A stretch of DNA of 64,000 bases from positions 175,386 through 239,385 of the forward strand of contig NZ_FOMZ01000009.1 in assembly GCF_900112765.1 (NCBI RefSeq), read 5' to 3'. This stretch comes from Actinopolyspora alba. Its GTDB lineage: Bacteria > Actinomycetota > Actinomycetes > Mycobacteriales > Pseudonocardiaceae. The notes under the pieces are model-generated. The model was not told the DNA's origin and ran no database searches. It saw only the letters and a program-made list of their open reading frames with translations. A program made the translations under genes and the position numbers. Below are positions 45,280-53,763 of the stretch, in pieces. The stretch's first letter is position 1. Each line of letters begins with the position of its first letter.

Positions 45280-45391
45280 GATCTCTCCTTCGCAGGGGGA
45301 TCACCCCGGCGCGGGCGCAGGCTGGGCACGCACGGCCCGCGCCGGGAGCTCCTCGAAACATCGGGCAGGACCAGGCCCGCCCACGGAAGAT

Positions 45392-45760
45392 TCAGTCGTC
45401 GAGGTGGTCGAGCTCGGCCAGACGCCGCAGCTGAATAACCACGCGCTCGATCTCGTCGGCCGACCATTCGGGCGGACGGTGCGAGGCATAGGGCGTGGTC
45501 AGCAGCCGGTCGAGCTGATTGCGCTGGTGATGTTCGATCCGGCACAGCAGTTCCCCGACCGGGGTGTGCAGATGCAGCACCGGGCGGAAGGGGCCACCGG
45601 CGGTGTAGGCCGGGCACAGACGTGCCAACTCGGCCAACACCAACTCCCGCCGGTCTTTGCCGGCGAGGCGTTGTTCACGGTGGACCGAATTCGCGGGAGG
45701 CGTCACCGGGGACACGGGCGGATCGGAGCAGCGGCGGCAACGACGGAACAGTCGCAACAC
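45392..45760 (-). CDS. Hypothetical protein
   Basis: The 122-residue protein starts at TTG with GGAGGTGA 9 nt upstream. It is basic at the N-terminus (LFRRCRRCSD) and acidic at the end (LAELDHLDD), mostly helical. Unknown function. Confidence 0.5.
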   Translation of the reverse strand: MLRLFRRCRRCSDPPVSPVTPPANSVHREQRLAGKDRRELVLAELARLCPAYTAGGPFRPVLHLHTPVGELLCRIEHHQRNQLDRLLTTPYASHRPPEWSADEIERVVIQLRRLAELDHLDD

Positions 45761-45788
45761 ACATCACCTCCAGAGGTGTGAACACACA

Positions 45789-45822
45789 GCGCCCCGCCAT
45801 CCGGGCAGGGATGACGGGGCGC
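45789..45822 (-). terminator. Hairpin after the 45852 gene
   Basis: GCGCCCCG-CC-ATCC faces GGAT-GA-CGGGGCGC, 30 bp past the stop. Confidence 0.55.
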
Positions 45823-45851
45823 GCACTCGGGTGTGGGACGGATACGTGGGG

Positions 45852-46067
45852 TTAGTGCCGGTGGGGCTCGTCGCAGTCGTTCTGGTGGACGTCCAACCAG
45901 CAGCGGGCACCCTCATGACGGTGAAATGACTCCAACAGGCCCGCCAAGACATTGACTTCGTCGCAGGTGAATAACGTCGCGAGATGGTTGGCCAGCATTC
46001 CGTCGTCGAACGTCTCGGCAAAGACCGCCACCGGGTCGTAGTGGTTGGGTAGGTCGGTAGTGGTCAT
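45852..46067 (-). CDS. Small hypothetical protein
   Basis: The 71-residue protein starts at ATG 46067 with GGAG upstream. Sequence includes PVAVFAETFDDGMLANHLAT and ends HQNDCDEPHRH. It ends with a Cys/His/Asp cluster. Unrecognised. Confidence 0.5.
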   Translation of the reverse strand: MTTTDLPNHYDPVAVFAETFDDGMLANHLATLFTCDEVNVLAGLLESFHRHEGARCWLDVHQNDCDEPHRH

Positions 46068-46143
46068 TCGAAGTTCTCCAAGCAGAACGGACACACTCCC
46101 GACCCCGGCTCGGCCTGGGCCGGGAGAGGCCCGAGACGGGGGA

Positions 46144-46593
46144 TCAGTACACGCGGAACCCGTCGCACTGCGCGGCGGTGCGCAAAAACGGGACCACGTC
46201 GCCCTCCAACTCGTTCGGGTGCGGAGTCCCGGCTGTCCTCGCCCGGTCATAGGCGGTCACCGCGGCGGCGCATTCAACGGCGGTGACATGCCACCCGTCG
46301 TTGGAACCGAACTTGTGCAGCGGAATCCCCGCTCCGTCGCCGCCGTGGGCGGACAGCGTCTCGTCCAGTTGGGCCAGATACGTACGGGCCTGCTCAGTGA
46401 CCGGTTCCCCCTGGTTGGTGAACTCCTCCTGGGAGAGATGCCCTGACTCGGGAAACGCGGGCATGTCACTGGTAAACGCCATGCCCAGGCGAACCATCTC
46501 CTGGGCGGTGATCATCATGCCGAAAACACCGCGGCGCAGATAGCGATGCGAGTGCTGGCTCGGAGCGCCCTGCACGACCATGTCGAATCCCAT
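46144..46593 (-). CDS. Hypothetical protein
   Basis: The 149-residue protein starts at ATG 46593 after AAAGAGGA. It begins MGFDMVVQGAPSQH and contains YLRRGVFGMMITAQEM and GIPLHKFGSNDGW. Soluble, no membrane segment. A similar plan occurs in proteins annotated only as hypothetical in actinomycetes; no reaction can be named. Confidence 0.55.
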   Translation of the reverse strand: MGFDMVVQGAPSQHSHRYLRRGVFGMMITAQEMVRLGMAFTSDMPAFPESGHLSQEEFTNQGEPVTEQARTYLAQLDETLSAHGGDGAGIPLHKFGSNDGWHVTAVECAAAVTAYDRARTAGTPHPNELEGDVVPFLRTAAQCDGFRVY

Positions 46594-46729
46594 GAAATGT
46601 CCTCTTTCACTCGGATGGATACGGCGGGGTGGTCGGTGCCCGCCCGCGCGTCGACGGCACGCGTCCGTCCACGCGCGGCCGGGTCGGCAGACACCGCTGT
46701 GTACTGCCGACCCCGCCGGTCGAAAAGGT

Positions 46730-46975
46730 TCAGGTGTGCTGGTCAGCGACCAGAGCCTCCACGAGATCGGGTGGGATGAGAGCCCACTGGCGGGCGGTAT
46801 TGACCACGGTCCGCGGGTCGGTGATCCGGTCGTAGAGATCGCCCCGGTTGACCACAGTCGCGTGGTTGGGGCCGTGGACGTGGATGACGAACGTGGACAA
46901 CAGGCGGTGCCACCCCACGGTGACGGTGCTGGCGCCGGTGTGTTTCCGGACGGGCAGGCTGTAGCGCGTGTGCAT
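46730..46975 (-). CDS. Small hypothetical protein
   Basis: The 81-residue protein has ATG 46975 preceded by GAGAGGT. It contains GWHRLLSTFVIHVHGPN and ends LVEALVADQHT. Unrecognised. Confidence 0.5.
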   Translation of the reverse strand: MHTRYSLPVRKHTGASTVTVGWHRLLSTFVIHVHGPNHATVVNRGDLYDRITDPRTVVNTARQWALIPPDLVEALVADQHT

Positions 46976-47042
46976 AGTGACCTCTCGTTTTCGGCCGGGA
47001 CGGACAACGAAAGCCCCACCGCGCCGAAGCGCGGGTGTTGCC

Positions 47043-47160
47043 GTGCCTCGGTGGGGCGCACTCGCCACGCCCCGCTGTCGGTGCCGGGACAAGCGCGCTC
47101 TGTTCAGCGCTTGTCCCGGCACCGGCGGTGGGGCAGAGTGCGCACCGCCCCACCGAGCAC
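47043..47160. repeat. Long conserved hairpin, copy 1
   Basis: The outer arm GTGCCTCGGTGGGGCGCACTC pairs with GAGTGCGC...GCCCCACCGAGCAC; the inner 17-bp arm is GGTGCCGGGACAAGCGC with its complement; the loop is GCTCTGTTCA. A second copy with the same plan lies at 52227-52345. Confidence 0.75.
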
Positions 47161-47387
47161 ACCGGCACACCCGCCCCGAGACGACGTGTTCCCCGCAGCT
47201 GCACACCGAGAGCCAGTTAAGCCGCCGCTCGATGAGCAAACGCCGTCGCCGCGATCGGCGCCCCTGGCTGCGGTGCCGACCTCGACGGCGGCCGTGCCTC
47301 GGTGACAGCTGGAGCGGGACCGGCGTAGAACAGCGAGAGCGCCCAGCCGTCAGACCGTCCGGGCAGTCCTTGACCCACTGGCCGTGC

Positions 47388-48080
47388 TCATCGTTGTCCT
47401 GGGGTCGCGGAAGGTGCGTGGTATTCGCTGGTGACGATGTGGTGGAGCCAGTCGTCGAACCAGCGGGGTTTCGTAGCGCTGCTCGGATTCCGCGGAATCG
47501 GGGCGTGGAGATCGGCGGCACGGAGGTTCTCGGCAATCGAGTGCCACCAGGGATGTCCGTAGACATGTTCGAACACCGCGTAGCGGTCGGTGTCGCCGTC
47601 CTGGCGGCTGCGTACGACGACTCGGTCACCGAACACCGTGGTGGAACGAGTGGGGGCACAGTCCACGGATCGTTCGATACGCACCACGGTCAGCACCGCC
47701 GGACCATCCGGGGTGGTGATCTCGACGGCGTGGTGCCATTCCCACACCGCCCGGATCACGTCGCCATCTCCGGCGACGTGCTGGTGTCCCAGATGTCGCG
47801 TGGTGCGGGTGCAGCGAGACCCGTCCTGGTTGACGGCGGCGCAGCGTGTGTCGTCGCGCCGCCCGATACCACCGCCGGTGGGGTCGAGCATGCCCGGTCT
47901 GCCCACATCCTCCAGTGCCGAACCGCACCCGTCGCAGAGGTGTCGTCGGCGTGGATTGTCGGTTCGGCAGCGGCAGCCCCACAGCAGTCGGGCGTGGTGG
48001 GCCGCGCGACGGATGACCGGCTCGTCGTGTTCATCAGCGGCGGTCAGCAGAGCGGCCAGTGTGCTCGTGACAGCGTGCAT
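47388..48080 (-). CDS. Hypothetical protein with an N-terminal zinc-finger-like region
   Basis: The 230-residue protein starts at ATG 48080 after AGGAG. Residues 35-53 read CRCRTDNPRRRHLCDGCGS, a Cys4 site, followed by CAAVNQDGSRCTRTTRH, which looks like a second small metal site. The C-terminal half is soluble with HPWWHSIAENLRAADL. Unknown function. Confidence 0.55.
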   Translation of the reverse strand: MHAVTSTLAALLTAADEHDEPVIRRAAHHARLLWGCRCRTDNPRRRHLCDGCGSALEDVGRPGMLDPTGGGIGRRDDTRCAAVNQDGSRCTRTTRHLGHQHVAGDGDVIRAVWEWHHAVEITTPDGPAVLTVVRIERSVDCAPTRSTTVFGDRVVVRSRQDGDTDRYAVFEHVYGHPWWHSIAENLRAADLHAPIPRNPSSATKPRWFDDWLHHIVTSEYHAPSATPGQR

Positions 48081-48104
48081 CGGGGGCTCCTGAAAACAGT
48101 CAAC

Positions 48105-48134
48105 GCTGGGGGCGCCCGCCGGGGCGCCCCCAGC
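48105..48134 (-). terminator. GC-rich hairpin upstream of the 47388 gene
   Basis: GCTGGGGGCGCCC with 4-nt loop and GGGCGCCCCCAGC, a perfect 13-bp stem. Confidence 0.55.
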
Positions 48135-48316
48135 GCATAACGGGAGGTGTGAATTCGGGCTGCACCAGCACGAGCTCGTGGTGCTGGGCTAGCCTGGCCG
48201 GTGGAAGAGGTGTGTCTCTTTCACCCGGAAATCAGCGGCCGGTGGATGCTTTGGTCGGCCGCAGCCTCGTGTGTTGGCTGCGGATCCCTGCACAGGGGTG
48301 GTTCACCGGCTGCGCC

Positions 48317-48346
48317 GGCCCACCCGGAGACATCTCCGGGTGGGCC
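48317..48346 (-). terminator. Hairpin directly after the DUF932 gene
   Basis: GGCCCACCCGGAGA with 2-nt loop and TCTCCGGGTGGGCC, a perfect 14-bp stem 9 bp past the stop. Confidence 0.65.
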
Positions 48347-48355
48347 CTGGCGCTT

Positions 48356-49345
48356 TCACAGCGCCAGCAGCTCGTAGGCGCGCTGTTTGCGGTCGGCGAT
48401 CGCGTCGCTGGTCACGACTCGTTTGGCGCGCACGGTGGTATCCGCGGCCGGCGAGTAGTGGTCCAGGTACTCGGTGATTGCCTGCACTCCGGCCCACCGG
48501 GTGCCGCGGATCGACTGTTGGGTGTCGGCCTCGCGCCACAACCGCAGCAACGCGGTGGTACGACGTTCGGCATTGTTGCGGGTCCGACTCGAGGGATTGT
48601 TCTCGAGCGGCCATACCTGGTCGATGACCTCCCGGAACCCGTTGGTGGACAACTCGGCGTTGATCATCCGTTCGGCCTCGTTCTCGAAGGCCTCACAGTA
48701 GTCCCACATCAAGCCCAACTTCTGGCGAACTTCAGCGATCTTGATCCTGGCGGACTTGGTGTGGCGGATAGCATGCGAAGCGCGCGCTGTGTGCAGCGCC
48801 ATGTGCTGGGTGTTGGCGCAGACCACCCGCACCGGCGTGATCACCACCCGAAACGAACTCGACCCGTCGTGGCTGTTGAGTACCACCAGATACAGGTCGA
48901 TCTCGTCGGTGCCGGCCAGCCGCATCGCCTCCGGCAGCTTCATGGTCACGAACGTCTGCGTGCCACCCCGCAGGCTGCCCGCGGTCTCGAAATGCGCCCC
49001 GGACTCGTCGACCAACGCGTCCAGCAGCTCGACCTGCTGCTCGTTCTGCCTGATCTCGTAGTCCTTACCTACCGTGCCCAGGTAGTCCAGCTCACCGGTG
49101 ACCGGATGCGTTCGCACCGTGGCGAACCGGTCGGGAACCGCGAGGCTGGTCACCCCCTCGTCAGTGAGCTCGGTGGCGGTCAATCCGAGCTTGCGCACGT
49201 TCCACCCACCCAGTCGGGCCAGCCGCAGTACCTCCTGGCCGGTCATGGCCTCGCGAGTGACCGTGCCCAGCTGGTGCCACGCGTCCAGGCGGGCACTGGC
49301 GAAAGCGGCACTGCCGTCGGCGAAGCGTTCGATGTGATGTGACAT
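48356..49345 (-). CDS. DUF932 (phage/plasmid-like, TIGR03299-type) protein
   Basis: The 329-residue protein starts at ATG 49345. Motifs fit the family: AWHQLGT, VGKDYEIRQNEQ, FETAGSLRGG, YLVVLNSHDGSSSFRVVITPVRVVCANTQ. DUF932 proteins are widespread on plasmids, phages and ICEs and are of uncertain role; an anti-restriction link has been proposed for some relatives. Its own strong terminator follows. Confidence 0.8.
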   Translation of the reverse strand: MSHHIERFADGSAAFASARLDAWHQLGTVTREAMTGQEVLRLARLGGWNVRKLGLTATELTDEGVTSLAVPDRFATVRTHPVTGELDYLGTVGKDYEIRQNEQQVELLDALVDESGAHFETAGSLRGGTQTFVTMKLPEAMRLAGTDEIDLYLVVLNSHDGSSSFRVVITPVRVVCANTQHMALHTARASHAIRHTKSARIKIAEVRQKLGLMWDYCEAFENEAERMINAELSTNGFREVIDQVWPLENNPSSRTRNNAERRTTALLRLWREADTQQSIRGTRWAGVQAITEYLDHYSPAADTTVRAKRVVTSDAIADRKQRAYELLAL

Positions 49346-49619
49346 GACAATCGTGTTCCTTTCACAGGGAAATTGGTCGTGATGCGCACAGGGGTTTGGT
49401 CGGTGCCTGCTCACCCATCACGCAGGAAGAATTCGCTCGTCTCGGTGAGGCTCACTCAACAAGCCCCGCTGCCGCGGTGAGGGCCTCAAGCACGTCCGGT
49501 TCAGCCCTCGACTCCCGCTGCTGATGGAGGGGAGCGTGCCCCACTTCCCACCGACACCGCAGCAGAGCATCTACTCCCGAAGATTTCTGACTGGGAAGTC
49601 GGAGAGCAGCGCGATCGAC

Positions 49620-50117
49620 TCACTCGTCGCGGGCGGATTCGAACAGTTCGTACGCGAGTCGTTCAGCCTCGTCCGCGTCCTCGGCGGTTACCGTGTCGAC
49701 GACCCGCTGGTACCCGCCCTCGTCGCCGGGTTCGCTGTCCCGACAGAAGTGCTGACCAGCGAACACCGCGGCGATCAACGTTTCACCAGGTGAGGACTGG
49801 TTGCGCAGGCCTGCCACTGTCCACAACGCTTCCTTCGTTTCTGCCATGGTTTCTAGCCGAGATCGGGCGTTATCGAGTTCCTCGTCAGGATCCAGTCCGA
49901 CCTCGACCAGCCACTCGTTGAGCACCTCGACGAGGTCCCCGCCAGACCAAGAGCCGTCCGGCTCCTCGACGAGGACTTTGATCCGGCGGAACAGACCAAA
50001 GATCGCCGCTCCCTCCGGAGTGCGCGGGTCGATCCGCCCAGACGGGTTCATCAGACCGACCTGGGAAGGCGAATCATCACCGGCGCCGAGGTGGGAAACC
50101 GTCTCTTGCTGGGACAC
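49620..50117 (-). CDS. Acidic hypothetical protein
   Basis: The protein is about 165 residues from GTG 50117, which has GGAAGGA upstream; the frame extends further without a start signal. It is very acidic (EEPDGSWSGGDLVEVLNEWL, TAEDADEAERLAYELFE). Small acidic element proteins are sometimes DNA mimics, but there is no specific sign of that here. Confidence 0.5.
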   Translation of the reverse strand: MSQQETVSHLGAGDDSPSQVGLMNPSGRIDPRTPEGAAIFGLFRRIKVLVEEPDGSWSGGDLVEVLNEWLVEVGLDPDEELDNARSRLETMAETKEALWTVAGLRNQSSPGETLIAAVFAGQHFCRDSEPGDEGGYQRVVDTVTAEDADEAERLAYELFESARDE

Positions 50118-50407
50118 GCGGTTTTCCTTCCATTCGAGTACGACACCGCACAACGAGATAATCAGCCCACTGTGCGGCATTGAGATAACCGGACGACGAA
50201 TTACTGTCCATCGCCGGGCAGAAATATCAGATGATTTCTGTGAAGAACCCAGATGAGTGATCTGATCTACAAGAGAAGTGAGCGCGGAAATCCTGTTCTG
50301 ACATGGTGATCCATCGAGAGCTACACAGTCGACGGATACTGTCGTCACCGGTGAGATCGACGAGTGAAACTCGCCGCGGATCCCCGCCCCCGAGCCCCAC
50401 CCGAATA

Positions 50408-51327
50408 CTAGGCGGTGTCTGGTGATCTTGTGGTGAGGTCGTGGAGCCAGGTGCGGATGCTGGCTACGGTCAGGGTGCCTTGGTAGACGTAGTCGCGTTT
50501 GTCGTATCTGGTGGCCACGGCGCGGTGTTGCTTGAGCTTGTTGAAGCAGCGTTCGGCGGTGTTGCGGTCTCGGTAGGCCTTGCGGTCGAAGGCGGGTGGG
50601 CGCCCGCCACGCGGGCCTTTCCGGGCGCGGTTGGCACGCTGGTCACGGCGCTCGGGGATGATCGCGGTGATGTGGCGGCGACGCGGTTCGACGCGGATGG
50701 CCCGGCTGGAGTAAGCCTTGTCAGCCAGGATCCGGCCAGGCCGTGTTCGAGGCCGTCCCGGGCCAGAGGTCGGGAATCGCATCATACGAAGGACCTCAGG
50801 AAACACCACTGAGTCGGCCCGCTGCCCCGGACTGGTGGCCGTCACGATCGGGCGGCACCGCAGGTCGGCGGCCAGGTGGATCTTCGTGGTCAGTCCGCCC
50901 CGGGAACGGCCCAGGGCTTCCCACCCGTCCGAATCCAGCCGGCTCAGCGAGCCCCCTTTGGGGGCTGTTCGGCCGGAGGCTCGTGCGGGGCACCGGCAGC
51001 ATGCTGATGGGCCCGCACGCTGCTGGAATCCACCCCGACCGTGGGCGGGGCCACCGTCTCGCCGGTATCGGCATCAATACGCAACGCCTCAGCGATACGC
51101 TCCCACGTGCCATCAGCTGACCAGCGACGATGCCGATCGTAGACGGATTTCCAGGTACCGTAGCGCTCCGGCAGGTCCCGCCACGGTGCCCCGGTACGGA
51201 CCTTCCACAAGATCCCGTTGATTGTCCGACGGTGATCGTTCCACTGGTGCCCCTGAACCGGATTGCCCGGCATCAACGGCGCCAACAGTGCCCACTCCGC
51301 GTCCGTGAGCTCATGCCGCTTGACCAC
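50408..51327 (-). CDS. IS5-family transposase in two overlapping frames
   Basis: Frame 1 (51327-50944) reads MVKRHELTDAEWALLAPLMP and VGVDSSSVRAHQHAAG with the first DDE Asp. Frame 2 continues through an in-frame region before 50845 to ILADKAYSSRAIR, RGGRPPAFDRKAYRDRN and the E of NTAERCFNKLKQHRAVATR. The join is at the CCCCCAAAGGGGG stretch near 50955, which suits programmed frameshifting in this group. The stop TAG uses the flanking CTA. Confidence 0.8.
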
Positions 51328-51373
51328 ACCACAGGCCTACCAACGCCCAACATCAAGATCTACCAGACAGACC
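50411..51373 (-). mobile_element. IS5-family insertion sequence (IS427-like), 963 bp
   Basis: Imperfect terminal repeats begin GGCGGTGTCTGGT-GATCTTG on the left and GGGTCTGTCTGGTAGATCTTG on the right. CTA flanks both ends (50408-50410, 51374-51376). It sits between two hypothetical genes. Confidence 0.8.
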
Positions 51374-51401
51374 CTAGGGGGCCCAACACACGGACAATGG
51401 G

Positions 51402-52001
51402 TCACCGTGTTGCCCATGTGGGGCACGAGGAGCTCTCGTCGATAGAGGGAGTCTGCGGGGCGTAGGAACACGTGACTCGTTCACCGTGATGCCGCCCGTG
51501 GCACTCGATCTTCGCCAGCGTAAGTGCCCGACTAGCCACGCTTGTTTTGCTGCGCATCACGGATTCGGCATCGTCGATCCGGTCGTTGTACAGCGTTTCA
51601 CGGTGAGAGCGATACAGATCGATGTCCTGCTGGTCGGGAAACGCCTCGGCCCACAGGCGGAAGAGCACGCCCTCGGCCGCCGTGGTGATCGGAGTGGCCT
51701 TGGCGACCTCGCACAGGGCGATGACGATTTCGGTCGCCGTGCCGGGGCGTGTGTCCTCACCGGCCGCGACCCGCTCGAGGATTTCGCGACAGTGGCTGCG
51801 GTAGACGAATTCGGTGTTCATCCGCGCGCTAGTGGGGTGGAGGAGTGTCCATGAGTGATACAGCGTGTCCGCTGCGTGCGGGTGACGCCGTTGTGCTGCC
51901 TGGATCTCGTCCTCGCACCAGGCCATCTGATCGAATACCGGGGCACAAGCACCGGATGTGGTCTCCAGGATGTCGGTGAGTGTCCTCGAGTCGAGAGGCA
52001 T
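51402..52001 (-). CDS. Hypothetical protein
   Basis: The protein is about 199 residues from ATG 52001, chosen over ATG 52019 because GAGGAG lies 7 nt before it. It is soluble, with CEDEIQAAQRRHPHAADTLYHS, YRSHCREILERVAAG and LFRLWAEAFPDQQDIDLYRS. The H(A)ADTL element also occurs in the 43961 gene, so it may be a distant member of the same element family. The start of the IS lies 29 bp past its stop. Confidence 0.5.
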   Translation of the reverse strand: MPLDSRTLTDILETTSGACAPVFDQMAWCEDEIQAAQRRHPHAADTLYHSWTLLHPTSARMNTEFVYRSHCREILERVAAGEDTRPGTATEIVIALCEVAKATPITTAAEGVLFRLWAEAFPDQQDIDLYRSHRETLYNDRIDDAESVMRSKTSVASRALTLAKIECHGRHHGERVTCSYAPQTPSIDESSSCPTWATR

Positions 52002-52226
52002 GATGATCTCCTCAGTCATTCGATGTCGTTGTCATGGGGCAGTACCTCCGGCCGTGTCGCGGCCGGAAACGAGCAGTGCTCAGCAAAAAGACCCGGCCCG
52101 TTCGGTCGGGGCGACCACAACGGAGCCGGGTCCGGGACGGGCGGCATGCGCCCGTTGGCACTCAAATTCCCGGCGGTATCGCCGAGAACAGTGATGGCTG
52201 GTCACACTGAAACTGTTTCCGTCGGC

Positions 52227-52345
52227 CGTGCCGGTGGGGCGCACTCGGCAAGCACCGCCGTCGGTGGCAAAGGAGTCAAGCGCGCTCGGTTCAGCGCTTG
52301 ACTCCCGCCGACGGCGGTGCAGAGTGCCCACGCCCCACCGACGCG
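52227..52345. repeat. Long conserved hairpin, copy 2
   Basis: The outer arm CGTGCCGGTGGGGCGCACTC pairs with GAGTGCC...GCCCCACCGACGCG, then GCACCGCCGTCGG with CCGACGGCGGTGC and GGAGTCAAGCGC with GCGCTTGACTCC; loop GCTCGGTTCA. Outer arm and loop match copy 1 (47043-47160), while the middle stems differ but still pair. Confidence 0.75.
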
Positions 52346-52522
52346 GCGTGGACTACACGTCGTTAATGCCGGGCGTCGTTGGTGACATGTCCGGATACAG
52401 GAAATGTCTGGCCCCCTCAGCCACACAGCACCCCGTCGTCGACGCGGTGCTGACATAGCTGGGGAAGAGACTGCGCTGGCCGGTGCCGTGCACGATGCTT
52501 TCAGCTAAAAGAGGTATCGAGG
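52346..52522. other. Intergenic, nothing recognised
   Basis: No frame with a ribosome site. With the hairpin to its left it separates two leftward genes. Confidence 0.3.
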
Positions 52523-53041
52523 TCACGGGCGTTTGGCCACGAACGTGGTGCGGCGGTTACGCACATCCACACGGAGGATCGGGCGATGCTGGTCCCAGGC
52601 ACGACGCATCGTCGACAGGCTTCCTCCGCTGCGGCGGCAGGGATCGTGGGCGGCGACTACGGCCTCGCTGTCAGCGACGAGCCGGGCGTTGCGCTCGTGC
52701 AGCAGCTGCACGCAGTAGCGCGTGCCGAGCATGACCACTCGGTCCGCCCTCTCGACGGCTGCGGCCAACCGGTTCCGCCATGGCCGCGGCCAACGAGTAT
52801 CCAGGTCTGGGCAGGGAAGGTAGAGCCACGTCGTCAACCCAGCCTCCTCAGCGGCCTCGGCCCACAGCAGATCCGTTCCCGCCGCTCCACCGCTGAGGGC
52901 GATCGTGGTGCCATACTCCTCCCGCAACCGCACCGCGATCCGGATGAACTCGCCGAACAGCCACTGCTGACTGCCGGTCGGCAAATGCTGTGGTCGGTGC
53001 CCAGTACAGGCAACCCGACCCCATGGCGGGCAATGTTCCAT
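52523..53041 (-). CDS. SLOG/YpsA-like (DUF1273-type) nucleotide-binding protein
   Basis: The 172-residue protein starts at ATG 53041 after GAGGAGGAG. It reads VACTGHRPQHL near residue 10, then IALSGGAAGTDLLWAEAAEEAG, LYLPCPD, and AAAVERADRVVMLG, a Rossmann-like SLOG order. Family members bind nucleotides or ADP-ribose-like ligands; some act in defence signalling. On this element its role is open. Confidence 0.65.
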   Translation of the reverse strand: MEHCPPWGRVACTGHRPQHLPTGSQQWLFGEFIRIAVRLREEYGTTIALSGGAAGTDLLWAEAAEEAGLTTWLYLPCPDLDTRWPRPWRNRLAAAVERADRVVMLGTRYCVQLLHERNARLVADSEAVVAAHDPCRRSGGSLSTMRRAWDQHRPILRVDVRNRRTTFVAKRP

Positions 53042-53158
53042 CCCGCTCCTCCTCGTGGTTCTGCCCGAACCTCTCCGGGAGTCCCTGCCTGGTTGGCAGA
53101 GTTGTGTCCTGTCCGCGACTACTCGCACCACAGAAACGCGAACAGACCAGCGTCGGTG

Positions 53159-53422
53159 TTACTCGTCGCTGATTCCGAGGTAGATCTCCGACCAGCGTTC
53201 ACCAGTATCGGCGAGCCCAACTTCGGAAACGGGCAGCAGGCTGGCCTCATGGCAGGCCCGGCAGCGCCCGTTGACCCTGATCGTCATGGCTTCCCCACAG
53301 GAAGGGCAGTACTCCCGGAAGATAGGCATCCCCTCCTCATCGGCACCCTCATAGGAAAACCAGGCACGCCCAGTCCATTCCGCGTGTTCAGGGACCGTAT
53401 GAGGACGCGACGGAGAATTCAT
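53159..53422 (-). CDS. Small zinc-ribbon protein
   Basis: The 87-residue protein starts at ATG 53422 after GGAAGGAG. YCPSCGEAM and GRCRACHEA make a Cys4 ribbon. It ends GERWSEIYLGISDE. No further assignment. Confidence 0.55.
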   Translation of the reverse strand: MNSPSRPHTVPEHAEWTGRAWFSYEGADEEGMPIFREYCPSCGEAMTIRVNGRCRACHEASLLPVSEVGLADTGERWSEIYLGISDE

Positions 53423-53469
53423 CGGTGCTCCTTCCAAGCAGAGACCGAGCTGGTGTGGCCGGTCATTGT

Positions 53470-53619
53470 GTTCTCGGCTGATGCCGACTCGACGCGGAGC
53501 GGGAGGCGGCAGCAAGCCCCGAAGAACGCGATGTTTCGCAGCGAGGAACGAGCGAAGAAACTCGCGTGAGGGCTTGCGGCCAACGACTGGTCCGCGTAGG
53601 CATCAACACAGCCGAGAAC
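53470..53619. repeat. 150-bp palindromic repeat, copy 1 (MITE-like)
   Basis: Ends are GTTCTCGGCTG (53470-53480) and CAGCCGAGAAC (53609-53619). Inner matches with copy 2 (56477-56625) are GACTCGA-GCGGA near the left end and CTCG-GTGAGGGC-TG about 90 bp in. Confidence 0.65.
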
Positions 53620-53763
53620 GCACCGGCAACAGCCGGTGCCCGACACAATGTGACGTCACGCTTGGAAATAGTATTCGCGGAGCTGTTTTCTCATGACGAG
53701 GCTTTTCCACAACCAAACAGAAGCCATGGATTGGGGTCTTCCGGTGTTTTCGGTGTTGTGGGG

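Larger units (their letters stand above)
4400..53430. mobile_element. Putative integrative conjugative element or integrated plasmid
   Basis: The contents support one element: integrase next to tRNA-Leu, two WhiB proteins, a full DNA-transfer operon, a MobF relaxase, and its own SSB, prim-pol and clamp. The left end is probably at the tRNA; the right end is not seen and 53.4 kb is only where typical element genes stop. The XRE cassette (6.2-9.2 kb) may or may not belong. Confidence 0.55.
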
